Numbered from the stretch's first letter, positions 18,369 through 32,587 are shown. The stretch is DNA of 64,000 nt from Brachyhypopomus gauderio (GCF_052324685.1 NW_027506909.1:852217-916216); one strand, 5' to 3'. Made by a program: numbers and translations. The notes: generated by a model from the sequence alone, not told the origin.

Positions 18369-18557
18369 CTACAAATTGTGCAGATAATTACCGAGGATCG
18401 GTATGCACGGAACCCCTAGTATCTCACAGGTAGTGGGCCCACAGGAGAGTGAACCCATGTATCTCCTTTGGCCCCATGGGTAGAAACCCAGCCACCGGGT
18501 GCTCGTCAAGGGGCCCCTCCCCCAGGCCTGGCTCCAGGGTGGGGCCCAGATAACCAT
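18369..18557 (-). mobile_element. Degenerate RTE (Rex3-like) LINE 5' fragment
   Basis: GC-rich island in AT-rich sequence between the convergent rcc2 and rpl22 genes. On the minus strand its wording (gggtttctacccatggggcc, then ccgatcctcgg) resembles the leader upstream of the endonuclease in teleost Rex3-type RTE elements as I remember it. No endonuclease or RT coding remains. The assignment is from memory and not checked. Confidence 0.4.
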
Positions 18558-18692
18558 GATCCAGGTGAGGGTATCAGAGTCCTGTTAAAGAATTCCATAG
18601 GGGCTTTTGATAATTGCATAAAAATTCAGAAGCTGAGGAACAAATGAACAAAGGAAGGTATTTTAACAGAGTTGAAAATACTACTAAACAAA

Positions 18693-18698
18693 TTTATT
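18693..18698 (-). other. rpl22 poly(A) signal
   Basis: TTTATT on plus (AATAAA on minus), 20 nt past the rpl22 stop codon. Confidence 0.65.
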
Positions 18699-18717
18699 TA
18701 TTAAATGTACAAAATGT

Positions 18718-19805
<1,088 letters not shown>

Positions 19806-19842
19806 GGTGGAAAAATCCAGCCGAGAGGAAGGAGAGAGACTG
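19806..19842 (-). promoter_or_regulatory. rpl22 5' TOP leader
   Basis: On the minus strand the sequence just upstream of the ATG is a pyrimidine tract (GTCTCTCTCCTTCCTCTCGG), as in terminal oligopyrimidine leaders that couple ribosomal-protein translation to growth signalling. Transcription probably starts at a C within it, giving a 5' UTR of only about 30-40 nt. Confidence 0.6.
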
Positions 19843-20439
19843 CACATGCGCGATGTAGAGTCTGCCTAATCAAGTCCACATTAATCGATCTGATCTGTAA
19901 TTCGATTTGATTGACGTTTCAGTTTAGTTCTTGAGAGATACACCTAGAATTTCTGGAAATATCAAATGAATGCCAGTTACCAACGTTTAAAGTACCCTAC
20001 ACTTACATATTATGAAACATTGATTTCTGTTAACGATTGTAGCAATATTTTATCAAAATGATAAAAATTATGATGACCAGTCGTTGAAGCCCTTGCCACC
20101 TCGTCACATTATTTTATTTTAGAAGTTTCAAAGCGTAGAAGCAGATTTTATAAAGGTTATGGTAGCCATACATTTGTATGGTATTAGGCGGTCCCTTTTT
20201 CGGACTCTTCACATGTAGATAACTTAGAACTTTACACTTAGGCTACAAGGTGTCAGTTTTACCGTCTACTTCAGACCAAAAGTACAGCTTAACAATACAG
20301 ATTTAAAGGGATTGCCTTTCAGTTTACAAACACTACGACGTGCCGAAAGAAAACTATTTTTGCCATGACTGACGGAGTATTCGGTTTCCTGTGTGTAATC
20401 AGAGGTCGCGATATTTGGCCACTAACTGGCCATCCCCTC

Positions 20440-20562
20440 ATTCCCCTCTACGTGGACCTCAAATTCCCCTGACGTCAAGGCCAGCCCACTGCCTAGGCAG
20501 GCTCACCAGCCCTCTACATGGCTTTCAATCCGGCCACAGACAACAGCTAGGACACCAGCAAG
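20440..20562 (+). promoter_or_regulatory. rnf207 promoter with CRE and candidate 5' UTR exon
   Basis: A perfect cAMP-response element TGACGTCA lies at 20470-20477. Downstream, a CAAG donor (GTTAAT) at 20562/20563 could end a non-coding first exon spliced to the acceptor CTGCAG immediately before the rnf207 ATG at 20890. Start site and exon are inferred. Confidence 0.4.
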
Positions 20563-20889
20563 GTTAATGAAGTATCTTTGTGTTGTGTTTGTTTAATCTG
20601 TTAAATGTTTTGTCTTACATGCATCCTTTTTGATGTACGTTTCTTTTTCTTTCTGCTTTGTGATATTTTTCATGCTGTCTATTTTTGTTTCCACGCCTTA
20701 GTTCAATTATAAACATATATTCTGAAGATGAGATAATCAGAACAAAACCAGTTGTTATCTGTTTGCTGTGTTCGCCTCAAGTGTCAGAGAGAGTCAAAAC
20801 AAAGAGTTCTAAACACTTGTTCCATCCAGTAGGGAAAGCCTTAATTACTTCCTCCAACTAAGCTGAGGACACAACAAACCTTCCTGCAG

Positions 20890-23800
20890 ATGTCTGGAGG
20901 AATCTTCTCCCCCTTGGATAACCTTTTTGACCCGGACAGTGCGAACTGCCATCCCTTGGTGTGCTACTTGTGCCATGAGCAGTATGGACATCCTTGTCTG
21001 CTGGACTGTTACCACACCTTCTGTGCCAACTGCCTGCGTGGCAGAGCAGTAGACAGCCGGCTGACGTGCCCCCTCTGTGGGTAAGAACTTTCACATGCAG
21101 CTTCAACCAGCAAAATCGTAAACTTTGTGACCAGTCAGTATTACTAAAACAACAAATGTAATAACATGGCAGGACTCTGAAACAGAAGTAGCAATGATTA
21201 GATTACACGAATACAGGTGTAATGTTACTTTTATCTGAAGCTATGTCTGTCATGTTCATAGAGTAGGATGACTGGCATTGATTCAGTTCTGCAGTGGCGG
21301 GGCATGGCAGAGACTTGTGCGGGACAATTTACCTAAGTGGGACCAACAGCTGCAGGATAAAGCCTGCCCTTGTTTTAGCCTGAGTGGAAATACACTTGGC
21401 ATCTTCCAGTAAGGCCAGTGCGGCGTCAAACTAAACAAATGGCACCCTTATCTTGAGCCGTGTGCAGTTAGACAGTTCCAGCTTTTCCTTTCACTGTGGG
21501 ACTAGTAAGTGATGAATTTGCTGTATTCTCTGCAGCATCTATGGATATCATACCAATGGAAGTGCATCCAAAATGGAAAAAACTAAATAGTTAAGTAATT
21601 ATGTTTATGTAAGTATGAATTTAATCAGCAGTTAGGGGTTTTGTTAGTGTTGGATTGCTATAAAATTATTGTAGTATGTTTTCATGGTGTGTCTCTGTAG
21701 GTAACCGATTAAGAACAAAGTTTTCTAATAGTGACCATTAAGTACATAAACTGTGTTGTTATTTATGTCCCAAAATTCAGATTCTTTAGTTCATTGCTAT
21801 CTCTAATTCGTTGAGTGTTTTTTCAAGAACATTAACTAATAATGCGATTTTATCAGTATACTCATTATGATACCTGCATTTATACAGTGAAATATAGTAA
21901 CAATAAACTATTATAATAGTATAAATAGACTATTTTGTTTGAAGCTATTTAAATAAAAAAGGTACACTTTCTAAAACAGGACCAAAAAAGGAATATTTTC
22001 TACCTTCTTCAGACACCAGTCTGTGGTAAAAGGGGTGAATGCACTGCCTCCAGAAGACAGACTGCTGAAGTTCTTGGTGGATAATTCTGTGGACTGTGAG
22101 GAAGCTGTGCAGTGTGCCAACTGTGACTGGGAGTGCAAGAAACAGGTCTTACATCACCCTTCACGCCACCAGCAACCACAGCTGGGCTGCATTTCAACAG
22201 CCCAAACCGTCAACGCACAATGACATTTTGTACTATTTTCAGGATGTGGATGCAATGTATTATTGCAACACTTGTAACCAGCCCTTGTGTAGAGACTGCA
22301 GGGAAGTCACCCACAAGGCAAAGATGTTCTCACGTCATGACATCGTCTCCCTGGCCAAGCGCACCAAAGAAGCCCACAAGAAGTGTGGTACGTGATCACA
22401 CACCCTAACAAGTCAGGGGGATGTATAAGCGGAATCGTCTTCTGATGGTTGTTCTGCTACTGAAGTCCTTTGTTTCTGTAGGCCTCCATGAGGAACTCTA
22501 CATCATGTTCTCGACAGAGAAAAAGTCCATGCTTTGCATCAACTGTTTCCGAGACATGCCAGTGTAGGTCAAACGTGCCTCATTAAGTGGCCAATTAATA
22601 AACCTTTCAGTGAGATGTGACGCGTTTAACTCCTCAATGGTCTCACACTTGCAGGGAGAGCAGAGCACACTGCATTGATATTGAGACAGCCTACATGCAA
22701 GGCTGTGAAAAACTGGACCAAGCCGTCTTAGTAAGGGAGCCAGAATCCTACCTCTTCAATGTCTTCAATGCAGTGAAGGGACATATATACGATACATGTC
22801 ATCTTTCATCTCAGGCTGTGAAGGAGCTCCAGACATCAGCACGCGAGGCGATTGTCCTGCTGAAGGCCATGATTGGAGAAGTACGGGCTAACGTGGACGA
22901 AGAAGAGACGGCACTTTGCACGCTATTTAATAGCATGCAGGTAAATAATATGTGATTCAAATTAATGACATTAATGAACATCAATATACTCGTTTAATTA
23001 AGTCACTCAAGTAGAATCAGCATGCTGTTTTCTAACATCCAAACAACCTGTTCAAAAGCAGTGAAATTCTATGTTGTAAGAATGCAAATTTTATTCAACT
23101 GTTGTGACTTTTCTCTACAATCGTCTTTATTAAGGAGAAACTGGCTGAGAGAAAGAGAGTCCTACTCAAAGCAGCTCAAAGGTGAATACTTCACGTTGTG
23201 TTTTGTTTTAATGCCACGAACACATGCTGTGTCTATCAGCACTGTATAATCGACAGTGAGCTATGAGACATGGGCGAGATATAGCGGATCCAGTTACACA
23301 ATCTAAAAATATCTGTGATGTTTCTGCCTCACATCTCCCTCAACTTCGATCCACTCAGTGGTTATTGTGCAATGTGTCCGGGTCTTTTTACATTTCTGTA
23401 ACTTTAGTATATAAATAAAACAAGTATTAAGACCTACATTAGAAGACTATGACTTACAACACAGACATTGCTAGTACATTCAGAGACGTCTGTTGTGCTT
23501 TATGTCATTTGAGAGAGGCTTATGTAACTTGTTTTTTTTTTTTTTCCCCAGTCAGCATGAGGAGAAGGAACGGGCTTTTAAGGAGCAGCTGTCTCACCTT
23601 GCAGCACTCTTGCCAACTCTCCAAGTCAGACTTTTTCATACTGTGCAAACATGCTTCCTACCTTCTCTTCTTGAACTCATCCCCAGCGTCCCCTAATCCC
23701 CAGAGTCCCCTAATCCCCATGGCCTCTTCCTTCTGTAGGTTCATCTGGTGACCTGCTCTGCCTTCCTAAGCTCTGCAAACAAATTTGAGTTTCTAGACAT

Positions 23801-26026
23801 GGGTTATGTAAGTAGACCTCCATTTTTCCTGTTTCCCCCAGAAACCCAGAGCTTACATGGACTAAGGCTTAACTGCTATAAGTTAATACTTGTTTCATTA
23901 TAAAGCGTTTAAAATCAGATCATACTTTTGTACCCTAATTTGTGGTTTGCTTGTTTCACATAGCAACTGATGGAGAGGCTGAAGAAGATCATCAAGCTGC
24001 CTCACAGGCTAAGGCCAGCCCAAAGCAGTAAGGTAACTGCTGCCTTGCAGGCAGTAGTACATTACAAGCAGCCTCATAGGCTAAGGCAAGCCCAGAGCAA
24101 GGTAAAAGCTACCTTGTAGGCTGTGGTCAGTCAAGAGCAGGAAGACAAAAGCTACTTCACAGGCTGTGCGGCTATGGACAGGATAATGCCTTACAGGATA
24201 ATGCCAGCCCAGAGCAGTAAGGTCTCACCACATGTCACACAGCTTCTCCCTCCACACAGATCAACACCGAGTATCGGTCCGAGTTTGCACGCTGCCTGGA
24301 GCCTCTCCTGCTGCTGGGTCATCGGCGATCTGTGTCCACAGCAGGCAGTGTGTCAGGACTGTGTCTGGGCAACAGCTGTGGACTGTCAGTATCTTTTTCA
24401 TTTGTAGTTTCTTAAAAAAACAAAAAGAAGAAACTGGAGAACCTTTCTGAATCTAAAACATAAAATCCCATCTATTTTTTTTCTTTCCTGTATCGCAGCC
24501 TGCCATCATCACTGTCGGTCACATGTCACTCCCCGGTGGTCAGCGACGTGTCCCTGGGCTCGTCTGTGGTACGCAAGCCCACCTCCCATCGCTACATCAG
24601 CACTAAGGTGCTGTTGGCTGAGGGTGGAGAGAGCTCCTTTGCAGACCACTGCCGCAACTACGAGACCACCTACAGGGTGAGACCTGCTCATACACGCTGG
24701 ACGCTAATCGCTTCATAGCTGTGTGCTAATAAGGGTATGTACAGAAATATACAAAAAGGGCATGATGGCAAGAGAAAATGTGAAAAAACAAAACAAAAAA
24801 AGAACAGGCCTTTGCGACACTTTGATGCTCAGCATACTTTTTGTTGCCTGGAAGTAATCAAGCACTCCAAATTCAAGATCTAGTGTAACTTCTAAAAAAT
24901 GGGCAAAGGGTTTATATAGTGGCTCACAAACATGGTTTCCCTCGGCACTTTGAGCAGAGCCTGCAGACCCAGATCCAGAAACTTAAAGACCAGGTGCAGG
25001 AGATTCACCGGGACTTGACCAAACATCATTCCCTCATCAAGACCGACACCATGAGTGAGATCCTGGACATATCTCTGCAGATGGACAGTGAGATTTCCTC
25101 AGAATATGCCTCTGTGGAAATGATGAGAGCTATGTTTGAGGAGGTGAGTTCCATGGGTGCCAGTGAAATGTGTACCTCTGGTGAACAACATTCACTCCAA
25201 ATGCAGATATTGACTGCATCATGACAAAATATTTCTCCTAGATATGGGAGGAGACCTATCAGAGAGTGGCAAACGAGCAAGAAATTTATGAAGGTTAATT
25301 AACAAATCAAACTCATGGTGTGTTTCCAGTCTCTTGGCTTGAATTGACTGACCTCATGTGGCTCCTGTCTAATTTTGCTAGCACAACTTCATGACTTGCT
25401 TCAGTTAAAACAAGAGAATTCCTACCTGACCACCATCGCTCGGCAAATCGGTCCCTATATCCGCTCCATAGCAAAAGTAAAAGAACGACTAGAGCCCAGG
25501 TTAGTGGCTGGCCAAGTCACTGTACTCACTACAACAGCAAGTTGACCCATCCGGTTTGGTCCAAATAATCTCTGATATAATTGTATTTTATTTGTAATCA
25601 GGCTGAAGGAGCCTAAGGAACTTAAAGATGACCGCACTGAGAGCATGCTGAAAATCTATGAGGACAGCAGCATGTCAGCGGACGCTCAACACAGGCAAGC
25701 TCATCAACCTTTGCAAGTTTTATATTACTAATATTGTCTTATATTAATTTACATTTATATCACCTTTGTGTTGTTACTTCAACAATAGCAGGAAGGAGGG
25801 GAAAATAGAGTACTCCTCAATGCTGTCCCTACCTTCAAACCTTGTTTGATGTACTGTGGTTTATCTCAACAGCAATGAACTGCCCTCTGCCCATGAGGAC
25901 TATCGCACGCTAAACTGCCTATTAGACGACTCCAGTCCCAAAAACAAGGATCTGTATAGGCTGAGCAAGAACAAATGCACTACCGACACAGGCCACTGCA
26001 CTCCTGTGAAAGCACAACTCAGTTAA
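20890..26026 (+). CDS. rnf207: RING finger protein 207
   Basis: RING/B-box/coiled-coil (TRIM-like) protein, heart-enriched and linked in other vertebrates to cardiac repolarisation through the HERG channel. Coding exons: 20890-21080, 22013-22145, 22243-22387, 22482-22563, 22655-22730, 22815-22940, 23135-23181, 23552-23624, 23739-23807, 23964-24032, 24260-24384, 24499-24676, 24958-25143, 25242-25293, 25382-25499, 25602-25694 and 25873-26026. They sum to 1917 nt, 638 aa (human 634). The RING is at about residues 25-63 (CYLCHEQ, CYHTFCANC, TCPLC); the B-box is YYCNTCNQPLCRDC with following His residues. Further landmarks are KERAFKEQLSHLAALLPTLQ, QVQEIHRDLTKHHSLIK and IRSIAKVKERLEPR. All introns are GT-AG except the last, which uses a GC donor. 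The exon at 24260-24384 was ended at GTCAGT because only that restores the reading frame. Confidence 0.96.
23990..24228 (+). repeat. Partial tandem duplications of an rnf207 exon end within the next intron
   Basis: The 3' end of the exon at 23964-24032 plus its donor (ggctaaggccagcccaaagc, then agtaaggt) recurs in diverged form near 24073-24102 (ggctaaggcaagcccagagc then aaggta) and near 24195-24223 (ggataatgccagcccagagc then agtaaggt). Shorter echoes of cttgcagg/cttgtagg/cttcacagg lie between. The copies are not needed for the reading frame. Confidence 0.7.
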
Positions 26027-27921
26027 TTAAACAGAGGCCATTTCTTCTACATGGTAAAACAATACATGAGGCATTGCTGACATATAAAAAATGGTACATT
26101 TTCATGATACCTGACATATTACATGTCATAATTAATACAAAACTAGAACAAATCACTATATAATGTTATATTCAATGTATATTGATACATTGTCTTTATA
26201 TTTGGTGTTTATTTTAGAGGTTTGTAGTAATTTTGTATGCAGGAAATGTCAGTTGTATGAGTAATCATACAGTTCACTTTCTTTCATAGATTTCTCACAT
26301 TGCATTATACTTCAAATCTGCCATCTTTCTGTACATTCTTTCATTAAGGAAGCATATTGGATTTGTGAAACCTGTATGTTTTACAATTTATGACAGAAAA
26401 AAAAAACTCATGAAAAAACCTCACTGAAAATGTGAAGAAAAAAAATAACTTACGGTTTTTAAAAAAATGTAATGTCTATTATCCTTTTAATCTAGGCCAT
26501 GCTGAGAAGACAGAGTTTTCTTCAGCAGAGATCGACTAGAGTAGGAGGCTCTGGACGCAGCCAGTTTTCTGCTAATATCAATCCAGTGTTTCCCACAAAG
26601 TCCCATTATCAGATGAAAACATCCCAAGGTGTTCAATGTACTTGTGAAATGCACAGAAAGGGAAAAACACTGACATGGTCATGACAGGGGGAAACAGAAT
26701 GACACTAAAAGATGAGGCGTGGAAGTTTAACAGAAGTTAAATAACTGGAGTTGTTGAACAGTAAAACCTATACTGATCATCCTAGCCATACATGTTGTAA
26801 ATAGATGGACTCTTGTGCACAACTTATTGAATCTTGGATGCCATAAATACATCTGTTGGAGTTGGCCACTTCATAGAGGGTAAGAGAAAAAACTCCTCAG
26901 CCCACTCAAATTATGGTCAACATGGAAATAAATTTTGCCCATCATACTATTTTTAGCGAGAGACATATTACATTTAGGAATCTTTCGTTTATTACAGATT
27001 GTCAACATTTAAAACTGTATATGCTTAAACCTGAACTGCGGAAAATCTGAACTAGAAGTGTCTGGTTATAAATTCTGTAACAGAAAACACGAACGTAATG
27101 AACGCCTCCTCTAGCCACAAACTGAGTTTCTGCAACACCAAAATTAGCACTTGCACACTATATTATGGCATCATACTGTAGGAACCAGATCAGGGTGCAA
27201 ACATGTCATTGAAGAGCTCAATGAAAGCTTTTACCTTATATGGGAAGGTATTTAGAAACACTATGTGCAGCAGTCTGCATGTTCTGCATCGAGAAGATAA
27301 GCCTTTCTGTTAAATAAATAGTTCTTTCTCTGTGAATATTTGGTACTCCAGTGGATTCTTTTGCCATAAGCGTTTCCTGAGAGTCACCATATTGTAGGAT
27401 ATGGAAGTTGCTCAGCTCCCTTTAAATTAACAGATAAAAAAATTTATAAGAAGGTAAAACCATAATTCAAGAATTTGAGATTGGAAAATTAAATGTAAAA
27501 AATAACCAGATATGATAAATAGGCTATATAGCGTAGTTGTGAAACAGACCCATCACAGGTGAGGATGTAAGAAACGTATGATGTATCACTGAAATTATGA
27601 AGAGACTATTCAGAACAGAGATATGATGCTTTTTGGCAGGGACAGTGTAGGGGAGCGCTGGGAGACTCGGCTGCATTTGTTTGTGTCTTACAGCCGTAGC
27701 AATGGGGGTTTCTGCTCAGAGCAGACCGCCATGTCTCAGAGCAGGTCAGCAGGTCAGCCTCACTACGCCATGTCCTCACTTTCCTGCGCACGTTCCCCCC
27801 GGGGAGCAGAGCCACGAGGCCACCACGTAACCAGCTTGCTCACAAGTGCCAGTCGGAGGTGTCCAGGTGTGCCCTTCTAGAAGTTTCCATGTTTTTCCTT
27901 GCATTGTCTATCTTCCCCGCA
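26027..27921. other. Convergent 3' ends of rnf207 and icmt
   Basis: AT-rich sequence between the two stop codons. An AATAAA at 26927-26932 (plus) is a reasonable rnf207 poly(A) signal. A short open segment at 26499-26684 follows an AG at 26495-26496 and could be an alternative rnf207 3' exon, but nothing supports it beyond the splice site. No other gene was seen. Confidence 0.45.
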
Positions 27922-29729
27922 TTACGAATTTACTCTGATGCCTGATATAAAAGGCAGACCCGTGGGCACTTTCTTCTTGTACTCAATGTAATCCTCTCCA
28001 AAGAAATGGATGAGTGAGAGTTCCTCTTCCTCAACACGCTCCCGGAAGAACCGCCAGCTGGCCAGGCTGTAGGCCACAATGCACACTGGATTGCACAACA
28101 TTATCTGCAAAGAAAAGTATTCATGTATTTTAGCTAAATGAGCAATTACCAACAACATCGATGCACAAACCTCAGAATAAGTGAACAATTAACAGAAATA
28201 ACTACTTGGTCAATCATTTACATTTGATAATGACTAAAATAGAAGTGGAAGAAACAGGCTTCAGAATTTGGATGGTGCAGTTAAGACATTTCAGGGATAG
28301 TGAAATAAGCTCCAAAGCCATGAGGCAAACTACCTGAGTACCAGTGCTCCAGTAGAACCACCCCACATAGGACGGGTGTCTGAAGAAAGAGTAGACGCCA
28401 TCGGTGACCAGCACGTGGCTCTGGGACTTCTCATTCTGCACTATGTGGTTGAAGTTGGATCCTGCTGTCAGCATAGCAGACTTCCGCAGGCCTTCCCCAC
28501 ATAATACCATTACCAGGCCCACAAAACAGATCCAGTTTGGCTGCTTCAGGTCTGCCAGAGGGCAAATGAGATGGGTACAGTGGCAAATGAACTACAAGCA
28601 GATGCAAACCATACTACACTGCTAGAAAGAAACGTTCAATAAGTATTCAGATGATTTTCTTGAAAATGACAATCACAAAAATACGGTCATGGAAATGAAA
28701 CAGGCCTAATATGCCAACATGTAACAGACCTGGAATAAGGAGCTTTTCCACCATGAACTCCATCCAGGAAGAGATTGCTGCTACTGTATATTCAACACTA
28801 TGGTTGAGCAAGAAGGAGTCTAGAGAGAGACTGCGTGGGTTGATGATGGCCGTAACCAGATATTCAGAGTAGTGAAAGAATGAGAGGGAACACAAGTACC
28901 TAGAGGATGAGATTAAAGAATGAGAGTGAACACAAGCAATTGAGTTGGAGCTTACTAAAGCTGATAAGACAAGCTGTAACTGATCTTGACAGTTACTGTA
29001 CATATAAATATGTTCTCCAGACATTATTAATATTCATAATTATGTGCACAAACTTGAATGGTACATTTACCAGCCAAAGTGTGTCCATGTCGTTTCCGCA
29101 AAACTTATTATCAGGCCACATCCAAAGACAAACCCTAGAAAACAAGCTCGCACAGCGACCTAGCGATTTGAAGACGGAAAAACTATAGTTTAGTTCAAGC
29201 CGGGCGGAAAAGTCAAACCTGTAAAATACAAAAACCATCAGGACGAAGAAGGAAGTGTGTGACAGGTCGCCAGTTCGGCCAACATAACCGGGTTAACTGC
29301 ATTAGGCTGACAGCGCGCTAGCTAACAAATCTGGTTAAGTTGGATTATATCTGCACACAGCTCACACTGCCGGTCTCACCTTCAAACATTTACCAAGTAA
29401 GTTTGTTTGAAGTAAAAACACGTAAATGAAACACAACAACTGCTGTGAGGAGAGTTAGTGAACACATCATGAAGTATCTCGCCAGCTAGCCGCACTAGCG
29501 CCGGTCTCACCTTGTACAGCGGTCCCTTGTACAGGATTAGCAGAACGCCGTTGATTACTGATATATACATTGCAATGGCTATTTTTCCATTCACATCAGT
29601 GAGGTAATCGAATATCCAGTCAATATGTGAGCCATATTTTACAAGTAACGGTATTACTATCACCCCAAGTCCTGAGAGAAAGCTTATAATACTTATCCTC
29701 CCTTCCAGCACTAACTTGCTGCCTGCCAT
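27922..29729 (-). CDS. icmt: Isoprenylcysteine carboxyl methyltransferase
   Basis: Multi-pass ER membrane enzyme that methylates, from S-adenosylmethionine, the C-terminal prenylcysteine of processed CAAX proteins such as Ras and lamins. Five exons: 29729-29511, 29159-29071, 28899-28730, 28551-28334 and 28104-27922, with GT-AG introns and agreeing phases. They give 879 nt, 292 aa (human 284). Landmarks shared with human ICMT are RACFLGFVFGCG, LCSLSFFHYSEYLVTAIINP, SLSLDSFLLNHSVEYTVAA, TAGSNFNHIVQNEKS, FRHPSYVGWFYW, and the C-terminal EEEELSLIHFFGEDYIEYKK followed by VPTGLPFI. The hydrophobic N-terminal segments fit transmembrane helices. It lies tail to tail with rnf207, as in human 1p36.31. 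Confidence 0.97.
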
Positions 29730-31424
29730 GTTGAAAACAGGAAGGTCTCGTTAAAAAATCTCGCGCGTCTTCCTTGTCATTCTGGTCTCGTTTTATTTGT
29801 AACCAGTAGCATTATAATTATTCTACGGCCTTTGGTACGACTCTGCACACCATAAATAGAAAAAAAAAACTTATAAATAATTTTAAAATCCACTTTTTTG
29901 TTTTTTAAAATTCTAATATTTAATAAGAAAGTTTTAAAGGTCTAATCACTGTTAACATCCAAACAATTACTAAAAATAGAATACAAGAACATAACACGTA
30001 GAAAACATTAAAACAATAATCTTTGGGACAACAATAACCTACCAGGCCTACCAGGGAAACATTCTGAAGGACAGTTCTGCAAATCTATAAGGGGAAGAGA
30101 TATGATAAAATTGCTAATGGAGCAAAGTACAGAGTTTTGTTGCATACACATTTAGAGAACCATGGCTTAAATATGGAAGCATTAGAGTTGAGCAGAAATA
30201 TAATCAGGAATATAGTCAGGAATATAGTCAGGAATATAATCAGGAATATAATCAGGAATATAGTCAGGAATATAATCAGGAATATAATCAGGAATATAGT
30301 CAGGAATATAATCAGGAATATAATCAGGAATATAGTCAGGAATATAATCAGGAATATAATCAGGAATATAGTCAGGAATATAATCAGGAATATAATCAGG
30401 AATATAGTCAGGAATATAATCAGGAATATAATCAGGAATTGTAATGGGAATATTTTTAAAATAAATGTTCTGTATGCGTGTAAGGCCTCCAGTGCCATTC
30501 ATGCTTTCTTTGCTCTTGTGTTAATCTATGTCTGTGAGCACCCCTAGTGTGTAGATTAGGGAGTCACTCATAGTTGTGGCTAGTCTATAGATAATGTTCT
30601 GCACTCCTGTTGTATATAATCAAGCAAGGACACCATGCATGATGTGGAGAAGCAGAGCTGTCTCCACCTGATGGTCCAGTGAGTGGTAGCGCTGACATCA
30701 CCAGACAATGTTATCTCCAGAGATGAATCAGACCTTATGTCCAAATTTCCATCACAAGTACTTACATAACCAGTGGTAGTTAGTATAATGATTCACGATT
30801 AGAGAGGGGGGTTAGCTCTCTCTTGCAGATGCTTTGAGTGTGTGCCCCCTTAGGGTATTCAGGTCTCATTGCAAACTTTGCACATTGCCACTGCCATTGC
30901 CAAAGTTGGTGAGCGTGAATGTGTTTGTTACACAGCACAAAAAATATTCAAACACTATACAAAGACATGTACATACAAAAATATGAAAAATGTCGGTATA
31001 GGTCCCATGACTGGTCATGTTCATATTTTCAGTATCAACACACCAACACACCATCCCTTCTAATGGATTACACAGTGATTCTGGTGCAGCTTGGCAAAGC
31101 AATGGAGTCCTACAGGTAAAACACAAAGATTTTTGTAAGTGATACTGAGATTTCTATAATTATCTGGTAGAGTCACTCGTTAGATTTTGTAATGGCTTAA
31201 CGTAAATACTCCACCCCTTCACACATTTAGTCATCATAGCAAGAACTACTGCTGCTCCGCCCCAATGTATTGAATTGAAAGATAAAGGGGAGACATTTGG
31301 ACCCATGATGATACAGCGTATGGCTATTTCTACAGGAACTGCTCCAGCTCTTTATATGCGCCCTGTCTGTAATCACATTGCATTTTGTTGTAAAGCAAAT
31401 TTTTATATTATATATTTATGTTGC
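29730..31424. other. Intergenic sequence upstream of icmt
   Basis: Apart from the 12-bp repeat at 30192-30439, nothing was recognised: no exon, RNA gene or mobile element. Confidence 0.4.
30192..30439. repeat. 12-bp tandem repeat with 36-bp higher-order order
   Basis: About 20 copies of aggaatataatc, many alternating with the variant aggaatatagtc. For most of the array the variants follow the order AATC-AATC-AGTC, a 36-bp higher-order unit. Because 12 is a multiple of three, several frames stay open (for example a YIPD tetrapeptide repeat on minus); these are repeat artefacts. Confidence 0.95.
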
Positions 31425-32587
31425 AGGTACTGGGTAATGGTGGGGGTGTGCTGGATACCTGGGATGAGACTTCAAATGCAGTGAGGGATGTGGCTAGAAA
31501 GGTACATGGTGTGACCTCAGGACAGAGGAAGATAGACAAGGAGTCGTGGTGGTGGAATGAGGACGTTCAGGAAAGTTTGAGAAGAAAGCGGTTGGCTAAA
31601 AAGAATTGGGATTTTCAGCGAGATGAAGAAAGTAGACAGAGGTACAAGGAGATGTGTCGTAAGGCAAAGAGAGCAGTGGCAGAAGCTAAAGAGAAAGCAT
31701 ATAGCAAGCTGTATGAGAAGACACTAAGGAAGGGGAAAAGGATCTGTACAGATTGGCCAGACAGAGAAATCGTGATGGGCAGGATGTGCAGCAGGTTAGG
31801 ATGATAAAGGATAAAGATGGAAATGTGTTGTCTGGTGAGGAGAGTGTCTTGGGAAGGTGGAAGGAGTATTTTGAGGAACTGATGAATCAAGAGAATGAAA
31901 GGGAAAGAAGGTTAGAAGAGGTAGAGGTTGTGAATCAGGAAGTGCCTCAGGTGAGCAAGGAGGAAGTAAGGGTTGCAATTCAGAGAATGAAGTGTGGTAA
32001 GGCAGTTGGACCAGATGATATTCCAGTGGAGGCATGGAAATGTTTGGGAGAGACAGCAGTGGAGTTTTTGACTGGGTTATTTAACAGAATCTTGGAAGGT
32101 CAAAAGATGCCTGAGGAGTGGAGATGAAGCATAATGGTGCAGATTTTCAAGAATGTTCAGAGCTGTAGTAATTACAGGGGAATAAAGTTGATCAGTCACA
32201 GCCTGAAAATCTGGGAAAGAGTAGTGGAAGCTAGGCTTAGAGGAGAGGTAGAGATCTGTGAGCAGCAGTATGGTTTCATGCCTGCTAAGTGCACCACAGA
32301 TGCTATGTTTGCTTTGAGAGTGTTAATGGAGAAGTATAGGGAAGGACAGAAGGAGTTACATTGTGTGTTTGTTGACTTAGAGAAAGCTTGATGATAGAGT
32401 ACCGAGACAGGAGCTGTGGTATTGTATGAGGAAGTCAGGAGTAGCAGAAAAGTATGTGAGGGTTGTGCAGGATATGTATGAGAACAGTGTGACAGCAGTG
32501 AGATGTGCGGTAGGAATGACAGACGGGTTTAAAGTGGGGGTAGGACTACATCAGGGATCAGCCCCGAGTCCCTTCCTGTTCGCAATT

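Noticed and set aside
30085-30547. Open frames with NIIR/YIPD repeats on both strands
   Set aside because: They come from a 12-bp tandem repeat; flanking sequence gives no gene structure.
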